Origin: Ananas comosus
Taxonomy: Eukaryota; Streptophyta; Magnoliopsida; Poales; Bromeliaceae
Reading direction: 5' to 3'
Length of the DNA: 64,000 nt
Assembly: GCF_001540865.1 (NCBI RefSeq)
Contig: NC_033632.1
Span: 5,455,619 to 5,519,618, forward strand
Position numbers and translations under genes: made by a program. Under the pieces are notes generated by a model. It ran no database searches, had not been told where the DNA came from, and worked only from the letters and a program-made list of their open reading frames with translations. Of the stretch, positions 34,772 to 45,333 are shown piece after piece (the stretch's first letter is position 1; each line of letters begins with the position of its first letter).

Positions 34772-35277
34772 CTACTATACTCTTATAAGTATTGGGCCCT
34801 TCGTACTCATAAGTTGTTTTCGATGATAGGCCTTCCGAATTGATGGTCCACTCCGTTAAATATGATCTAGAATATTTGAAACTTCTAAAAAATAAATTTC
34901 GTAATTTTTCGAAATCATAATAAGGTCTATCAAATGAGCATAAAATAAACGGTCAAAATCGAACGACGTCATAAAAATGAATGATCGGATCCTTCAATTT
35001 AAGATCGGAGTTATTGATCTTTATCTAGGCAGTGAATAGAATTTTCTATCAAAAATTCAACCTATTCCAAGTCTTTTACACCATTAAATTAGCAAGTATC
35101 CCATACCGGCCGTTAAAAATTGTCAATTTTGTGAGCTTTTGATCGTAAGGTAAATGATGTCGAAAAATTATGAAATTTGATTTCTAGAAGTTTTAAATGC
35201 TCTAGATAATGTTCAACGGTATGGATCGTTGATTCGGAAACTCTATCATTGATCATACTCATAAGTGTATAGTAGCT
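34769..35277. mobile_element. MITE copy M2 (microsatellite-associated family)
   Basis: Termini GGGCTACTATACTCTTATAAGTAT and, inverted, AAGCTACTATACACTTATGAGTAT; the inverted arms run about 100 bases inward. The left side abuts (TA)n; the right side abuts the truncated element B. No ORF. Confidence 0.8.
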
Positions 35278-35519
35278 TGATTGTTTTGAATCATTAGATC
35301 ATTTTTGATAACATAATTTTGATGATTAGATGAATTATGAAATCATATAATATTTTATATTCATCTTGATATTTTTGGAGTAAAATTTTTAATTATTATG
35401 AATTTAATTTTGAATTTGGATTAATTTTATAACTAAAACAAAGTAATTTTTCGAAAATCTGGGAGCTAGTACCGGTACTAAATCCCGCGTACCGGTACCA
35501 GTACTGTAGACCGCAGGTT
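35278..35519 (+). repeat. Direct duplicate of the pre-ORF2 segment of element B
   Basis: About 240 bases, nearly identical to 37303-37540, both ending in TACCGGTACC-AGTACTG-TAGACCGCAGGTT. After it this copy continues into gag and the other into the ORF2 leader. Confidence 0.85.
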
Positions 35520-35520
35520 T

Positions 35521-36369
35521 GAATCAACTTCAAGTGACAAAGAAAAGAGTGAAAATCTTGCTTTATTTACTAACACTTCTTTGCCTTCATCTAATGTTGT
35601 TTGTTTATCCTCAATTGTTTCTAATTCTAGTGTTTCTCCTTCTTTGCATGAAACTTCGAGCGATGATGGCGAGAGCGAGGAGGAGTCAAACGACGAGGAT
35701 TTAGCGGAAGCGTACAATCAACTTCTTATCGAATCAAAGAAGATGGCGAAGCATAATAGGAAGTTGAGGAGGCGTTTATTGGACCTTGAAGATGATAACA
35801 ACAATTTGAGGACTACAAACAAAGCTCTTGAGGAGGAAAGGGAATCAATTTCGAAGAATAATTCGATCCTCCAAAAGATGCTAGATGAAACGGAATTAAC
35901 GATAAAATCTTACCAAGACAAGATTGGATTTTTGGAGCATCAATTCAAGGAAACTCACGCATTCATTCAAGTGTTGACCAATCAAGTTCGTCAACTCAAT
36001 TCCGACATTCAAAGATTTTCTTCTGGATCAAAGAAATTGGACCACATGCTCGGATTGGGTCAAACGAACAAGCTTAGTCTCGGTTACGAAAGGACATATG
36101 TTGAGAAGGATCTAACGTCAATTACTAAAGTCTCAACAAATTCAAAGAAAAATATGTGTCATAGTTGTGGCATCATAGGACGCATCGAAAAGAATTGCCC
36201 GACGAAGAACAAAAAAAATCAATCGGCAATTTCTAAACATCAAGTGGCATCATCTACCACTCGACTTCTCCATCAGAATTCAAAGCAAACTCAATCTAGC
36301 CGAGTACAACAAGCAAACTGGAATTCAAAGCTTCAACGGCAATTTCAACCGAAGTCTCATGCAACGTAA
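35521..36369 (+). pseudogene. gag: Element B gag C-terminal fragment
   Basis: Open through 36369 (TAA) and homologous to codons 345-640 of the element A gag: acidic Ser-rich region, coiled coil, GLGYERTYVEKD motif and the second zinc knuckle. In the knuckle (CHSCGIIGRIEKNC) the conserved His is Arg, so zinc binding is probably lost. Shortly after the stop, sequence encoding the RQVWIRK end motif of A can still be read. The N-terminal capsid domain and first knuckle are missing. Confidence 0.8.
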
Positions 36370-37659
36370 CAACCAACGGTGGATCAAAAATCAAAACGAG
36401 TTGTGCCTAACGTCGACAAGCCAAAACGACCAACGATCCGACAAGTTTGGATCCGGAAAGTGATATCTTTCCTTGTTCTTCGTCTTAATTTGCTTATATT
36501 TATGTAATGCTTTGATTGGTGCTTATTGCATATTTTTATTAACTGCATAACATGTTTAGACGATTGTTGGTGCTTGAAATTTTTTTTAAATTGTTTTGTG
36601 AAGGATGCTTGGGAATTAAATTTTTTTTAAAAAAAGAGACGATTTGAAATCATTATTTTGGGGAGAATAAGTTTTTTAAAGTGCCTTAAGCAAATTAAAA
36701 CCCATTTTGAGTTAAATTCATATTAATTATCGGTTTTACTCCACTTTTTATTATTTTGATGATAAATTATTATATGAATTCTTAATGCATATATTCATCA
36801 AAATTTTGAAATCAAATTTGAGCTCTTGGTGAATAATCTATCTTGGTTTTGTGTGTTGATCATGATGAATGGATATTCGCTAATAGACTAAAATTTGTCA
36901 AAATTTCTTTCAATTGTGAGATTGCCTAATTTAGGAGGAGTTTTGACTATTTAAAAACAAAAAAGAAAAAAGATACTCCTGTGTTTAAAAGATGTGGAAA
37001 GAGTTACATCCAAAAAGGAGTGCGAAAACTACCACCACATATAGGAAAGAGTTACCACCCCCGTCGTCCGGTAAGTGTGTGAAGCTACCACATGGAGATT
37101 AATAGATTAACCGAAAAGGTTGGAAAAAAATTTGCATATTTTAGAATTTTTAGTGTTATAAGGTGGTAGGATGAAAAGATGCTCAAAGAGCCACCCCCGG
37201 TATTTTATTAGTTAAATCTCTATTTTGAACATTTTGCGACAAATTGGTATCAATTTTGCCAAATTTCTATAAGTTATTTTTCATGAACCGTTACATCTTG
37301 ATGGTTTTGAATCATTAGATCATTTTTGATAACATAATTTTGATGATTAGATGAATTATGAAATCATGTAATATTTTATATTCATCTTGATATTTTTGGA
37401 GTACAATTTTTAATTATTATGAATTTAATTTCGAATTTGGATTAATTTTATAACTAAAACAAAGCAATTTTTCGAAAATTTGGGAGCTAGTACCGGTACT
37501 AAATCCCGCGTACCGGTACCAGTACTGTAGACCGCAGGTTATTAATCGGTTACGGGCTTTATTTCTCCTACTTTAACAAATCAAATCGCTTCCTCTCTCT
37601 CTCTCTAAAAATCCCTAGCGCCCTTCTTCTCCAGATCCACGCGATTTCTTCTCAGATCT
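36370..37659 (+). promoter_or_regulatory. Element B non-coding block and probable ORF2 promoter/leader
   Basis: From about 36475 collinear with 10517-11577 of element A. It includes short inverted words (CTACCACC and GGTGGTAGG, about 37030-37170). ACCGGT palindromes at 37488-37520 precede a gene-like leader: a CTCTCTCT run, then pyrimidine-rich sequence up to the donor at 37660. Reading it as an internal promoter is inference. Confidence 0.5.
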
Positions 37660-38035
37660 GTAAGTATTTGGAATGGATCATCTCATTTACTCGCGTTTGT
37701 GCTGTTTTTTGAATGAACTCCGAGACAAAGATTGATCTCTATTTTGAATCGTTTTTCTTGCAATTTTTTACTGCGATTCAGTTTACATGCATGTATTCTT
37801 ACTTCTAGAACACTTAGATCATGATATAATTCATTATGTTTTGCTGATCTGTGATCTGTACCTTGCTATATATGGAATTTCGGGATTTTATGTTGAATGT
37901 CACTTTTCATGATCAATCTTGCATGAATCTGATAGAAATAGTGTTCTTTTGCATTCTAGTATTATTAGAAATTTTTTCACTATTTTTACAGATTTTTATT
38001 GGAAATTTGTTCATGCAATGGTTCTTTTTGTATAG
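37660..38035 (+). other. Putative 5'-UTR intron before ORF2 of element B
   Basis: Donor CAGATCT|GTAAGT at 37660 matches the consensus; the acceptor TTCTTTTTGTATAG ends at 38035. The body is T-rich (376 bp), and the ATG follows 4 bases after the acceptor. The acceptor and following ATG are conserved in element C (GATATAG, GAAAATG). Confidence 0.55.
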
Positions 38036-38039
38036 GAAA

Positions 38040-39433
38040 ATGGCATTTTCGTTGGTTATTGTTCTTCTGGTGCTTATGGCCACTGGAGGTGGTCGTGGTC
38101 GTGGGCGAGGCCGTCGAGGGGTATCAAAGAGGACTCGTACTTCCGACGAGTCATCCGATTTTGATTCGGATTATAGGGCGAGCTCCCACGAGGAGGCTGA
38201 GGAAACAGCTGAATATCCAGACAAGGGGAAAGGAAAAGCCCCGGAATCTTCGCGTAAGAAAAAGGGTGTTGGTTCTTCTCCTAGGCAAAGCACAGGTGGC
38301 CCTGTGATACGAGAGGGCGGAGTATGTGAGCGTGAAAGTCGCTCAAAACATGCTGCGGAGGTTCAAACAACCCGGAGGAAGGCGTTTTCAAGCCAATCGT
38401 GCATTGGAGAACGTCATGTTAACTTCACTGAGCTTATTCAAGAGGTTCCACACTTTGGGCATTTACTGCAGAGAGCGCCTATTGAGCCTGTTGGACACAT
38501 TCCTGCGCGGTCACTTTTTTGTGTGGAACTCATTCGGGAGTTCTACATGCACGGAAAAGTTTTTGCCGAGGACGAGGAGACAGGGACGTATATGTTTGAG
38601 ACTTACGTGCACAAGAAAAGGATTCTTATGACTCCACATACTATTGGCAAGCTGTTGGGTTTGAATGTTGATACTTCTGGTTTCCACTACACCTCGGGAG
38701 ATTATCAGTCATCGTCTCACTAGGACACGGTCGTTCATGCAATTTGCAAAGACAGAACCAGGACAAATCGTGTTTATGTGGAATCAAAGAACTTAAGGCC
38801 GGAATATCACATTTTATCCTTGATTATCTGCTATAATGTGCGGCCAACCATTGGGACAAAGAGGATTCGCTGGGATAGGCTAGTTCTTATGGATTAAATA
38901 TCAACATCCCATTCCTGATGTGGCAGAGGATGGTGCACGTTATTCAGTCTTCCGGGCTGCGAGAGCTACTACCATTTCCGACGTTGATTACGCGGATTCT
39001 ACAAGACAGTGGGGTAGATGTCTCTTGTGACAAATATGACTATGGTCTTGAACCAATTGATGGAGTGACATTGGCCAAGTCAATTAGCACGTTGAAGACT
39101 TTCCAGCAAACAAAGGGACCTCCTCGAGCAGCTTCTAGTGCCGCACCTCGACATGCAGAGCGTGAGGGATCCTCGAGCTCAGGGAGAGTGGTCACGTTAG
39201 AATCACTTCATCGTGAGATGAGTTCTTTAAAGAAAGGCTTCAAGTGGTTGGAAAAGGGGATAAAGAGAATTATGGAGAAGCTTGGATGTCGACACGACGA
39301 TGTTTTTCCAACTTATACTCGATCGACATCGACACATCCACTTATTCCACCGACTACTGGTGCAACCGATGTTGGCGGTCATGGAGATGATGATAATGAT
39401 GATGGTGATGATGGTGAGGAGGACACAGAGTGA
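38040..39433 (+). pseudogene. Element B ORF2 (plant-transposon-protein-like), broken
   Basis: Homologous to C ORF2. N-terminus MAFSLVIVLLVLMATGG is hydrophobic, then an RGRGRRG basic patch, an acidic/Ser region, and the conserved LLQRAPIEPVG, ELIREFYMHGKV and IGKLLGLNVD motifs. TAG at 38721 replaces the Met codon of C, and a deletion of about 30 bases near 38890-38900 shifts the frame. The distal part (38918-39433) has FLMWQRMVHVIQ, a helical segment (LESLHREMSSLKKGFKWLEKG) and an Asp/Gly-rich acidic tail (DDDNDDGDDGEEDTE). The intact protein would be about 475 residues. Confidence 0.7.
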
Positions 39434-39943
39434 TATCATCTTTGAGCTTTAGTATATCTGTTTTATTTTTTCTCCTAGGACTATGTTTCGCTTGTCTTTG
39501 CTCTACTTTACTTTTTGGCCTGTACCTATGACATGACTATTTTTCTGCTTTCTAGTATGTTTTTACTCTATATGCTTTATTTTGGCAATTTTTGATGAAA
39601 AAGGGGAGAACATAGGTAGACATGTACTGAGCAAAGTGGGAGAAGAATTGAAGATCAAAGAGGGAGAAGAAGAGAAGAACTTGAATGTAAGAATATCTTG
39701 GTTGTGAATTTCTACATCATTTTCGATCGTGTGTTTTTGCAGGTTTTTGCAGGACTTGAAGACTTCGAGACTCCTAGTTGCGTCTAAGTCATAGAGTCTG
39801 TTTTAGGAGTTTTGATGTAATTTTGAACTTCATATTGTATTTGGATTGCACGCGAGAAGTTTGATGTTTTGGTGATGACATTGAACTTCGTTTTTTATTT
39901 AAGATGTAATGAGTTTTGTCACAAAATTGCCAAAGGGGAAAAT
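39434..39943 (+). other. Element B 3' UTR with several polypurine tracts
   Basis: AAAAAGGGGAGAA at about 39599, further purine runs at 39630-39680, and the final AAAGGGGAAAA at 39932-39942 directly before the LTR, in the ATTGCCAAAGGGG context of Sireviruses. Confidence 0.75.
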
Positions 39944-41071
39944 TGTTAAGTATTGTGTGTTAGCAAGTTTCGTGAATTGAGTCGGAGCCTTGAAGGTTCG
40001 GTACATAATAGTCGAAGATCGAAGAATCCAAGATTTGAAGAAATTGGAAATATATCACGATATGAATCACGATGCCCAGGTAAGTTTTCAATTCATGTTA
40101 TGGTGATTCATACTTAGTTATAGACATTAGAATCATGAAAATCAAAGTTTAGTAGATTAGAAAGTGCATTGGAGCTTTAGAAATCCGAACTTGTGAAATT
40201 CTGAAAACTGCAGCTGTTAACCGGTGAAGCTCTGAAAGAGTACCGGTACTGATGTGTTAACCGGTGACAACATGATTTGTTAACCGGTTAAGCAGTCTGA
40301 GGAATTTTTCCTTCCGTCTTTTGTTAATCGGTGACAACTGCATTTAGTATCGGTACTCCGTGGAAAAATTTGAAAACTTTCTAATCCGACTCCAATTGAT
40401 TCTAAGGTTTATAAATAAGGTATTAGGGTTCTCTAACTTATTATGCATCACGAGAATTCATGTTTGAGAAACCCTAGAGGCTAGGATTTCGTGCTAAACC
40501 TATTTTCTACAAATTAGCCTCTTTTAGGACAATTCGATGGATTGAAACCTCTATCTACATGTCGAATTGATCTAAACTTCGCTTGGAGTTTCTTCTCTGG
40601 TTTTTCATCGATACTCTAAGAGAAGGATCACCATATTCATGATATTCTTCATGGGCGACGTCGTGGATTCAGCATGATCAAGGCAGTTCGTGGATTCGGA
40701 TCGTGGGCTCGTGGATTCGAGTGGCGTTCGCAAATTCGGACGTGTGCGAGGCATTCGTGGATTCGAACGTGAGGACGTGAACAACCCGGAGGATTGCGCG
40801 AGATTCATAGGAGGTTAAGAGAGGTTGAATCCGTGGAGTCGGTAATCACCTTGTAATCTTTTCTCTTAGTGAATTATTTTTTTCGCGTATTGGTCACGTG
40901 GGCTTTTTACTCCAAATTGGAGTTTTTCCACGTAAATCTCGGTGTGATTTTTATTTTTCGCATTTACTTTTATCGCATTGAGATTTGTGGTTTTTGGCCA
41001 TTACACTTATTCACCCCCCTCTAGGTGTTTGATACAATCTAGATAGATCTTAGGGCTCCTCAAAACTTACA
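39944..41071 (+). repeat. Element B 3' LTR
   Basis: TGTTAAGTATTG to AAAACTTACA, 1128 bp. U3 has a mixed array at 40216-40355: TTAACCGGTGA, GTACCGGTAC and TTAACCGGTTAA. TATA at 40408-40417. U5 has CGTGGATTCG repeats like LTR A. Confidence 0.9.
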
Positions 41072-41337
41072 ATTTTTTTATCAAAAATTCAACATATTTC
41101 AATTCTTTTACACCATTAAAGTAGCAAATATCTCATACCGGCCATTAAAAATTGTCAATTTTGTGAGCTTTTGACCGTAAGGTAAATGATGTCGAAAAAT
41201 TATAAAATTTGATTTCTAGAAATTTTAAATGCTCTAGATAATGTTCAACGGTATGGATCGTTGATTCGAAAGCTCTATCATAAAAAAAAACTTATGAGTA
41301 CGAGGGCGATCGTACTCATAAGAGTATAGTAGCCGGA

Positions 41338-41339
<2 letters not shown>
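41072..41339. mobile_element. MITE copy M3, right half
   Basis: Matches the right half of M2 from ATCAAAAATTCAAC to the end ACTCATAAGAGTATAGTAGCCGGAC. The left half is missing where element B joins. The right end abuts (TA)n. Confidence 0.75.
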
Positions 41340-41427
<88 letters not shown>

Positions 41428-41499
41428 TGTGAGAGAGAGTAGGGCTACTATACTTTNAGAGAGAGAGAGAGAGAGTGTGTGTGTGTGAGAGAGAGAGTA
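41340..41499. repeat. (TA)n-(GA)n microsatellite with an internal N
   Basis: (TA) about 24 units, then (GA)n, a 15-base start of a MITE (AGGGCTACTATACTTT), N at 41457, then (GA)n again and the same MITE start. The repetition around the N looks like an unmerged overlap. Confidence 0.85.
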
Positions 41500-42037
41500 G
41501 GGCTACTATACTTTTATGAGTATTGGGCCCTTCGTACTCATAAGTTATTTTCGATAATAAGGCTTTCGAATCGACGATCCAGTCCGTTAAATATGATCTA
41601 GAGTATTTGAAACTTCAAAAGAAATAAATTTCGTAATTTTTCGAAATCATAATAAAGTCCATCAAACGGGCATAAAATGAACGGTTAAAATCGAACGACG
41701 TCCTAAAAATGGATGATCGGATCCTTCAATTTAAGATCGAAGTTATTGATCTTTTTCTAGGTAGTGAATAGAATTTTTTATCAAAAATTCAACATATTTC
41801 AATTCTTTTACACCGTTAAACTAGCAAATATCTCATACCGGCCGTTAAAAATTGTCAATTTTGTAAGCTTTTGATCGTAAGGTAAATGATGTCGAAAAAT
41901 TATGAAATTTTATTTCTAGAAGTTTAAATGCTCTAGATAATGTTTAACGGTATGGATCATCGATTCGGAAGCTCTATCATCGAAAACAACTTATGAGTAC
42001 AAGAGCGATCGTACTCATAAGAGTATAATAGCCGGAC
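41500..42037. mobile_element. MITE copy M4
   Basis: Complete copy with GGGCTACTATAC...GTATAATAGCC inverted termini; GTACTCATAAGTT arms mirrored at both ends; (GA)n on the left, (CT)n/(TA)n on the right. Confidence 0.85.
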
Positions 42038-42062
42038 TCTCTCTCTCTCTCTATATATATAT

Positions 42063-42610
42063 AGTAGGTCTTGTGTGCTATTAGGAGCACGGAGGTTTTC
42101 GTGCTCCTAAGCCGTTTTCGATGATAGAGTTTCCGAATCGATGATCGGTTCTGTTAGACTTGATCTAGCATATTTGAACTATCTAGAAATAATTTTTGTG
42201 ATTTTTCGGTATCATTTTCCTAGCGATCGAAAGGGTTCAAAATCAACAATTTTTAGTGGTTGATGTATATCGTTTGCAAGTTTAATGGTGTAGAAGTATT
42301 CAAATCAGATGAAATTTTGATAGAAAATTCTTTATACTATTTACAATAAGATCAATATCTTTGATCGAAAATTTTAATGCTATATCACCATTTTTTGTGA
42401 GATTTTCATTTTCAGCCGTTGATTTTGAACCCTTTTGATCGCTAGGTAAATGATATCGAAAAATCGCAAAATTTATTTTCTAGATACTTCAAATACGCTA
42501 GATCAAGTCTAACGGAGCCGATCGTCGATTCGGAAGCTCCATCATCGAAAACGGCTTAGGAGCACGGAGGCCTCCGTGCTCCTAATAGCACACCTAATAG
42601 CACACAAGAC

Positions 42611-42615
<5 letters not shown>
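42063..42615. mobile_element. MITE copy M5 (variant termini)
   Basis: AGTAGGTCTTGTGTGCTATTAGGAGCACGG start and its inverse at the end (CCTAATAGCACACAAGACCTACT). Inner arms share GTTTTCGATGATAG, GAATCGATGATC and TTGATCTAG words with M2 and M4. (TA)n on the left, (CT)n then (TA)n on the right. Confidence 0.85.

Positions 42616-42702
<87 letters not shown>
42616..42702. repeat. (CT)n-(TA)n microsatellite
   Basis: About 42 bases of CT repeat followed by about 43 of TA, filling the gap between MITE copies M5 and M6. Confidence 0.95.
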
Positions 42703-42703
<1 letters not shown>

Positions 42704-43002
42704 AGTCCGGCTGCTATGCTATCGATAGTACCAAGCACTTTGTGCTATCAAGTTTTCTGTCTTTAGATTAACCTCTTTGATTATGTTTACCCATTAGATT
42801 ATACTATTTAACCAACCACCCACCCACTCAACTCTAGGGGGCCACATCATCCTAACCGCACATTTCTCAATCCAAGGGCTAAAAAACTAATAGCAACAAC
42901 AACTTGGTGCTATTGATAGTATTCCATCCTAGTTCTATATGAGTCCAGCTGGGATACTATCGATAGCACCCAGTGCTGGTGCTATCGAGTTTTTCACCGC
43001 TA
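42703..43002. mobile_element. MITE copy M6 and adjoining partial copy
   Basis: GAGTCCGGCTGCTATGCTATCGATAG start; the inverse CTATTGATAGTATTCCATCC lies at about 42914-42933. A second start (GAGTCCAGCTGGGATACTATCGATAG) at 42939 begins a truncated copy that ends in (TA)n at 43003-43020. Confidence 0.65.
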
Positions 43003-43020
43003 TATATATATATATATATA

Positions 43021-45333
43021 GACCATGCTTTTTGTAGACGTATAAATGCATCACTAACTACAAATCAGCCACAACTGACCCAATCTCAAGGGACCGCCAA
43101 CTGGTCAGTCTAGCCTGCGCCCAAATTACACCGCACACCACCCACGGCGGTGGCCGGTCCAAGAAAACTGCCCAAACCGGACTACTGCGACGTCAGCACT
43201 AAAAAAGCCTCACTTCGGAGTGGCACTCGTGGGTGCGACCCAACCGAGTATACAAGCGTGTCTCTATCGAGCCCAATCAGGCTCACATAGGCACAATCAA
43301 TACAAATGGGTCAAACTAGTCCAACAACTAAGGCTCATGTGCCCTTGGCACAATCTGATACAAGATGTAAGAATCTGGGTCCACCGTCAGCCCCGACGGT
43401 ATCCGACAATACAAAACAACCTAACTCTGCTGTAAAAATGAGCTCGGCCCCTCAGTATGAGCGTAATCTCAATTTACACTAGTCTAAATATTCATGACGC
43501 ACTAACAGTGGTGATACAAAAGAAAAATCAGCTGCTGAAGTTAAATCTGTTAACTTTTCGAAAAGTGACAGGTGTAGGTTAATATATTTTCTCCTAAATC
43601 AAATTCCATTTCAGCAGATAATAATCATTATAAACTAGTTAAGCATGCTCTAAAACTTAGATTTCATCTATAACATGCAAATCTACAATTTGAGCTATTA
43701 AATGGGATGATTATATGCAAAACTATACATGCTGAGGTTTCGAATACTTATGAGGAATTTCGAAGGTTTCGGATAACATTAACTCACCTTAAACGCGACT
43801 CCAACAAATTAAGGCAATAAGTCATTGGAGAAGACCCTGCAAAAAATCAGCCTCAACACAAGCCAAACCAGGTTGCTGTCAAGATCTGGATCCTCCTGCG
43901 CCAACTTCTGGGTGCCCAGATCAGGAGTCCAGAACAGCAAGTTGGCAGCTTCCACCTATACGAGTTCAACATGGGATTAAATCCAATTCTGAAGTCCAAA
44001 TGAAGTGAAACTTCACCCAATTCACGTCTAGATGCTTAAGAATAATTTCTCAGGTTCCTCATCAAATTTGAGTTTGAAATGATCACCAAAAAGCCTTCAC
44101 ACCAATTTGGACCCACTTCTGGATGCTCAGACGAACCTGCATCCAGAACTTCAGTACTTAAGCAAACATGTTACTCAACTCAAATATGAGAATTCTAGCT
44201 TATAATCAGTGAGGATGGGTCAAAAACCTTCCAAATAGAGTGGAGAATTAATCCAAATTCATCAATAAGCTTTCCGTAAAAATCTAAACTAAAAAATTCA
44301 AGAAGTCCATCAAAACTCCCAAAATCAGAAAATAAGCTTAATTAGCCCAAACCGGAGCTAAAACTCACCTCTCAAATCTCGAATTTAGGCGGGAAAAGCT
44401 TCTAAACTAGTAGAGCATGATGGAAAACCAACTCCCACTTCAAAATTCCAGCTACCAAGACAATCGGATCCAAAAACACCATGAAAACCTCAATTTCAGC
44501 TCAAGAACACCAAAATTCTAAGAAAACAGCAATTTGATCATACTAACCTCAATTACTTGCTGTTAAATTGGTTTCACATACTCTCCCACGAGTCCACAAT
44601 CCTCCAAATCAAGTTTCACAGAATTTGAATGCTCTAGACCGTACACGAGCCAAAACTCCAAGAGTCGTTGCTGGAATCCTGCTGAATTTCCAAGTCCTCA
44701 ATACCAAAAGTGGAAATTTGAAGGTTTGAATGGGCTAAGATGCAAAATTGTAGGCTCCCTGTGAAGAAGAGGCGAAAAGAACTCTCAAGGGACGTCCACA
44801 TCCTTTTATAGAAGTAGGGGTTAGGTGCAATAAGCCTCAAGAACATACACTGCTAACTTGTTTCTTTACAAGAAATTCAAGATTCAGGCGCCCTAAACCC
44901 AGTTATGGGCGCGCAGAACTTCCAGCCTGCACACACCGCACATCGATTCCTCCGTCCGACGGTCTGGTGTGCCCTAACGTGGTCCGGCGGACCTCACCTA
45001 CTGCAGCACACGTGTCAACACAATCGTTATTCACGAAGTGAACTTTCGAATCCAACTTCCGGGCACCCTAAATAAGGTCCGAAATGATTTCAGTATCTAA
45101 TACAACACAACACTTATGATCTAGGTGCCCTAAACCATTTCTGGGCGCCCTAAACCATTTCTAGGTGCTCTAAACTATCAGAACTTCAGTTTTGGCTTAT
45201 TTGAGTGCGCCGAGTCCGATCTCGCATCTATTTGGTGCCAAAACGACTCTGATTCGTCCCGACACTCTACAGATGTGTCAATCAGTCGCTGATACTTTAG
45301 TCATCCCGTCAATTAAACTCTAGGGACACTACA
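43021..45333 (-). repeat. Gypsy LTR-like block with GGCGCC-centred motifs
   Basis: Minus orientation starts TGTAGTGTCCCTAGAG at 45333. U3 contains repeats of GGGCGCCCTAAACC-type words (45120-45175, 45060, 44885-44920) upstream of TATAAAAGG at about 44810-44818. This parallels the ACCGGT arrays in the other LTRs. TATAG occurs on both sides, but the left edge is within (TA)n, so the TSD and left terminus are unsure. No coding domain is visible; probably a solo LTR. Confidence 0.5.

Larger units (their letters stand above)
35278..41071 (+). mobile_element. Element B: 5'-truncated non-autonomous Copia (Sirevirus-like)
   Basis: Lacks the 5' LTR, PBS and gag N-terminus. It has a C-terminal gag fragment, a non-coding block shared with element A, ORF2 with an upstream intron, multiple PPTs and a complete 3' LTR. 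No pol. The left end is rearranged: 35278-35519 duplicates 37303-37540 of the same element and is joined directly to the middle of gag. The right end lies in a MITE (M3). Confidence 0.8.
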
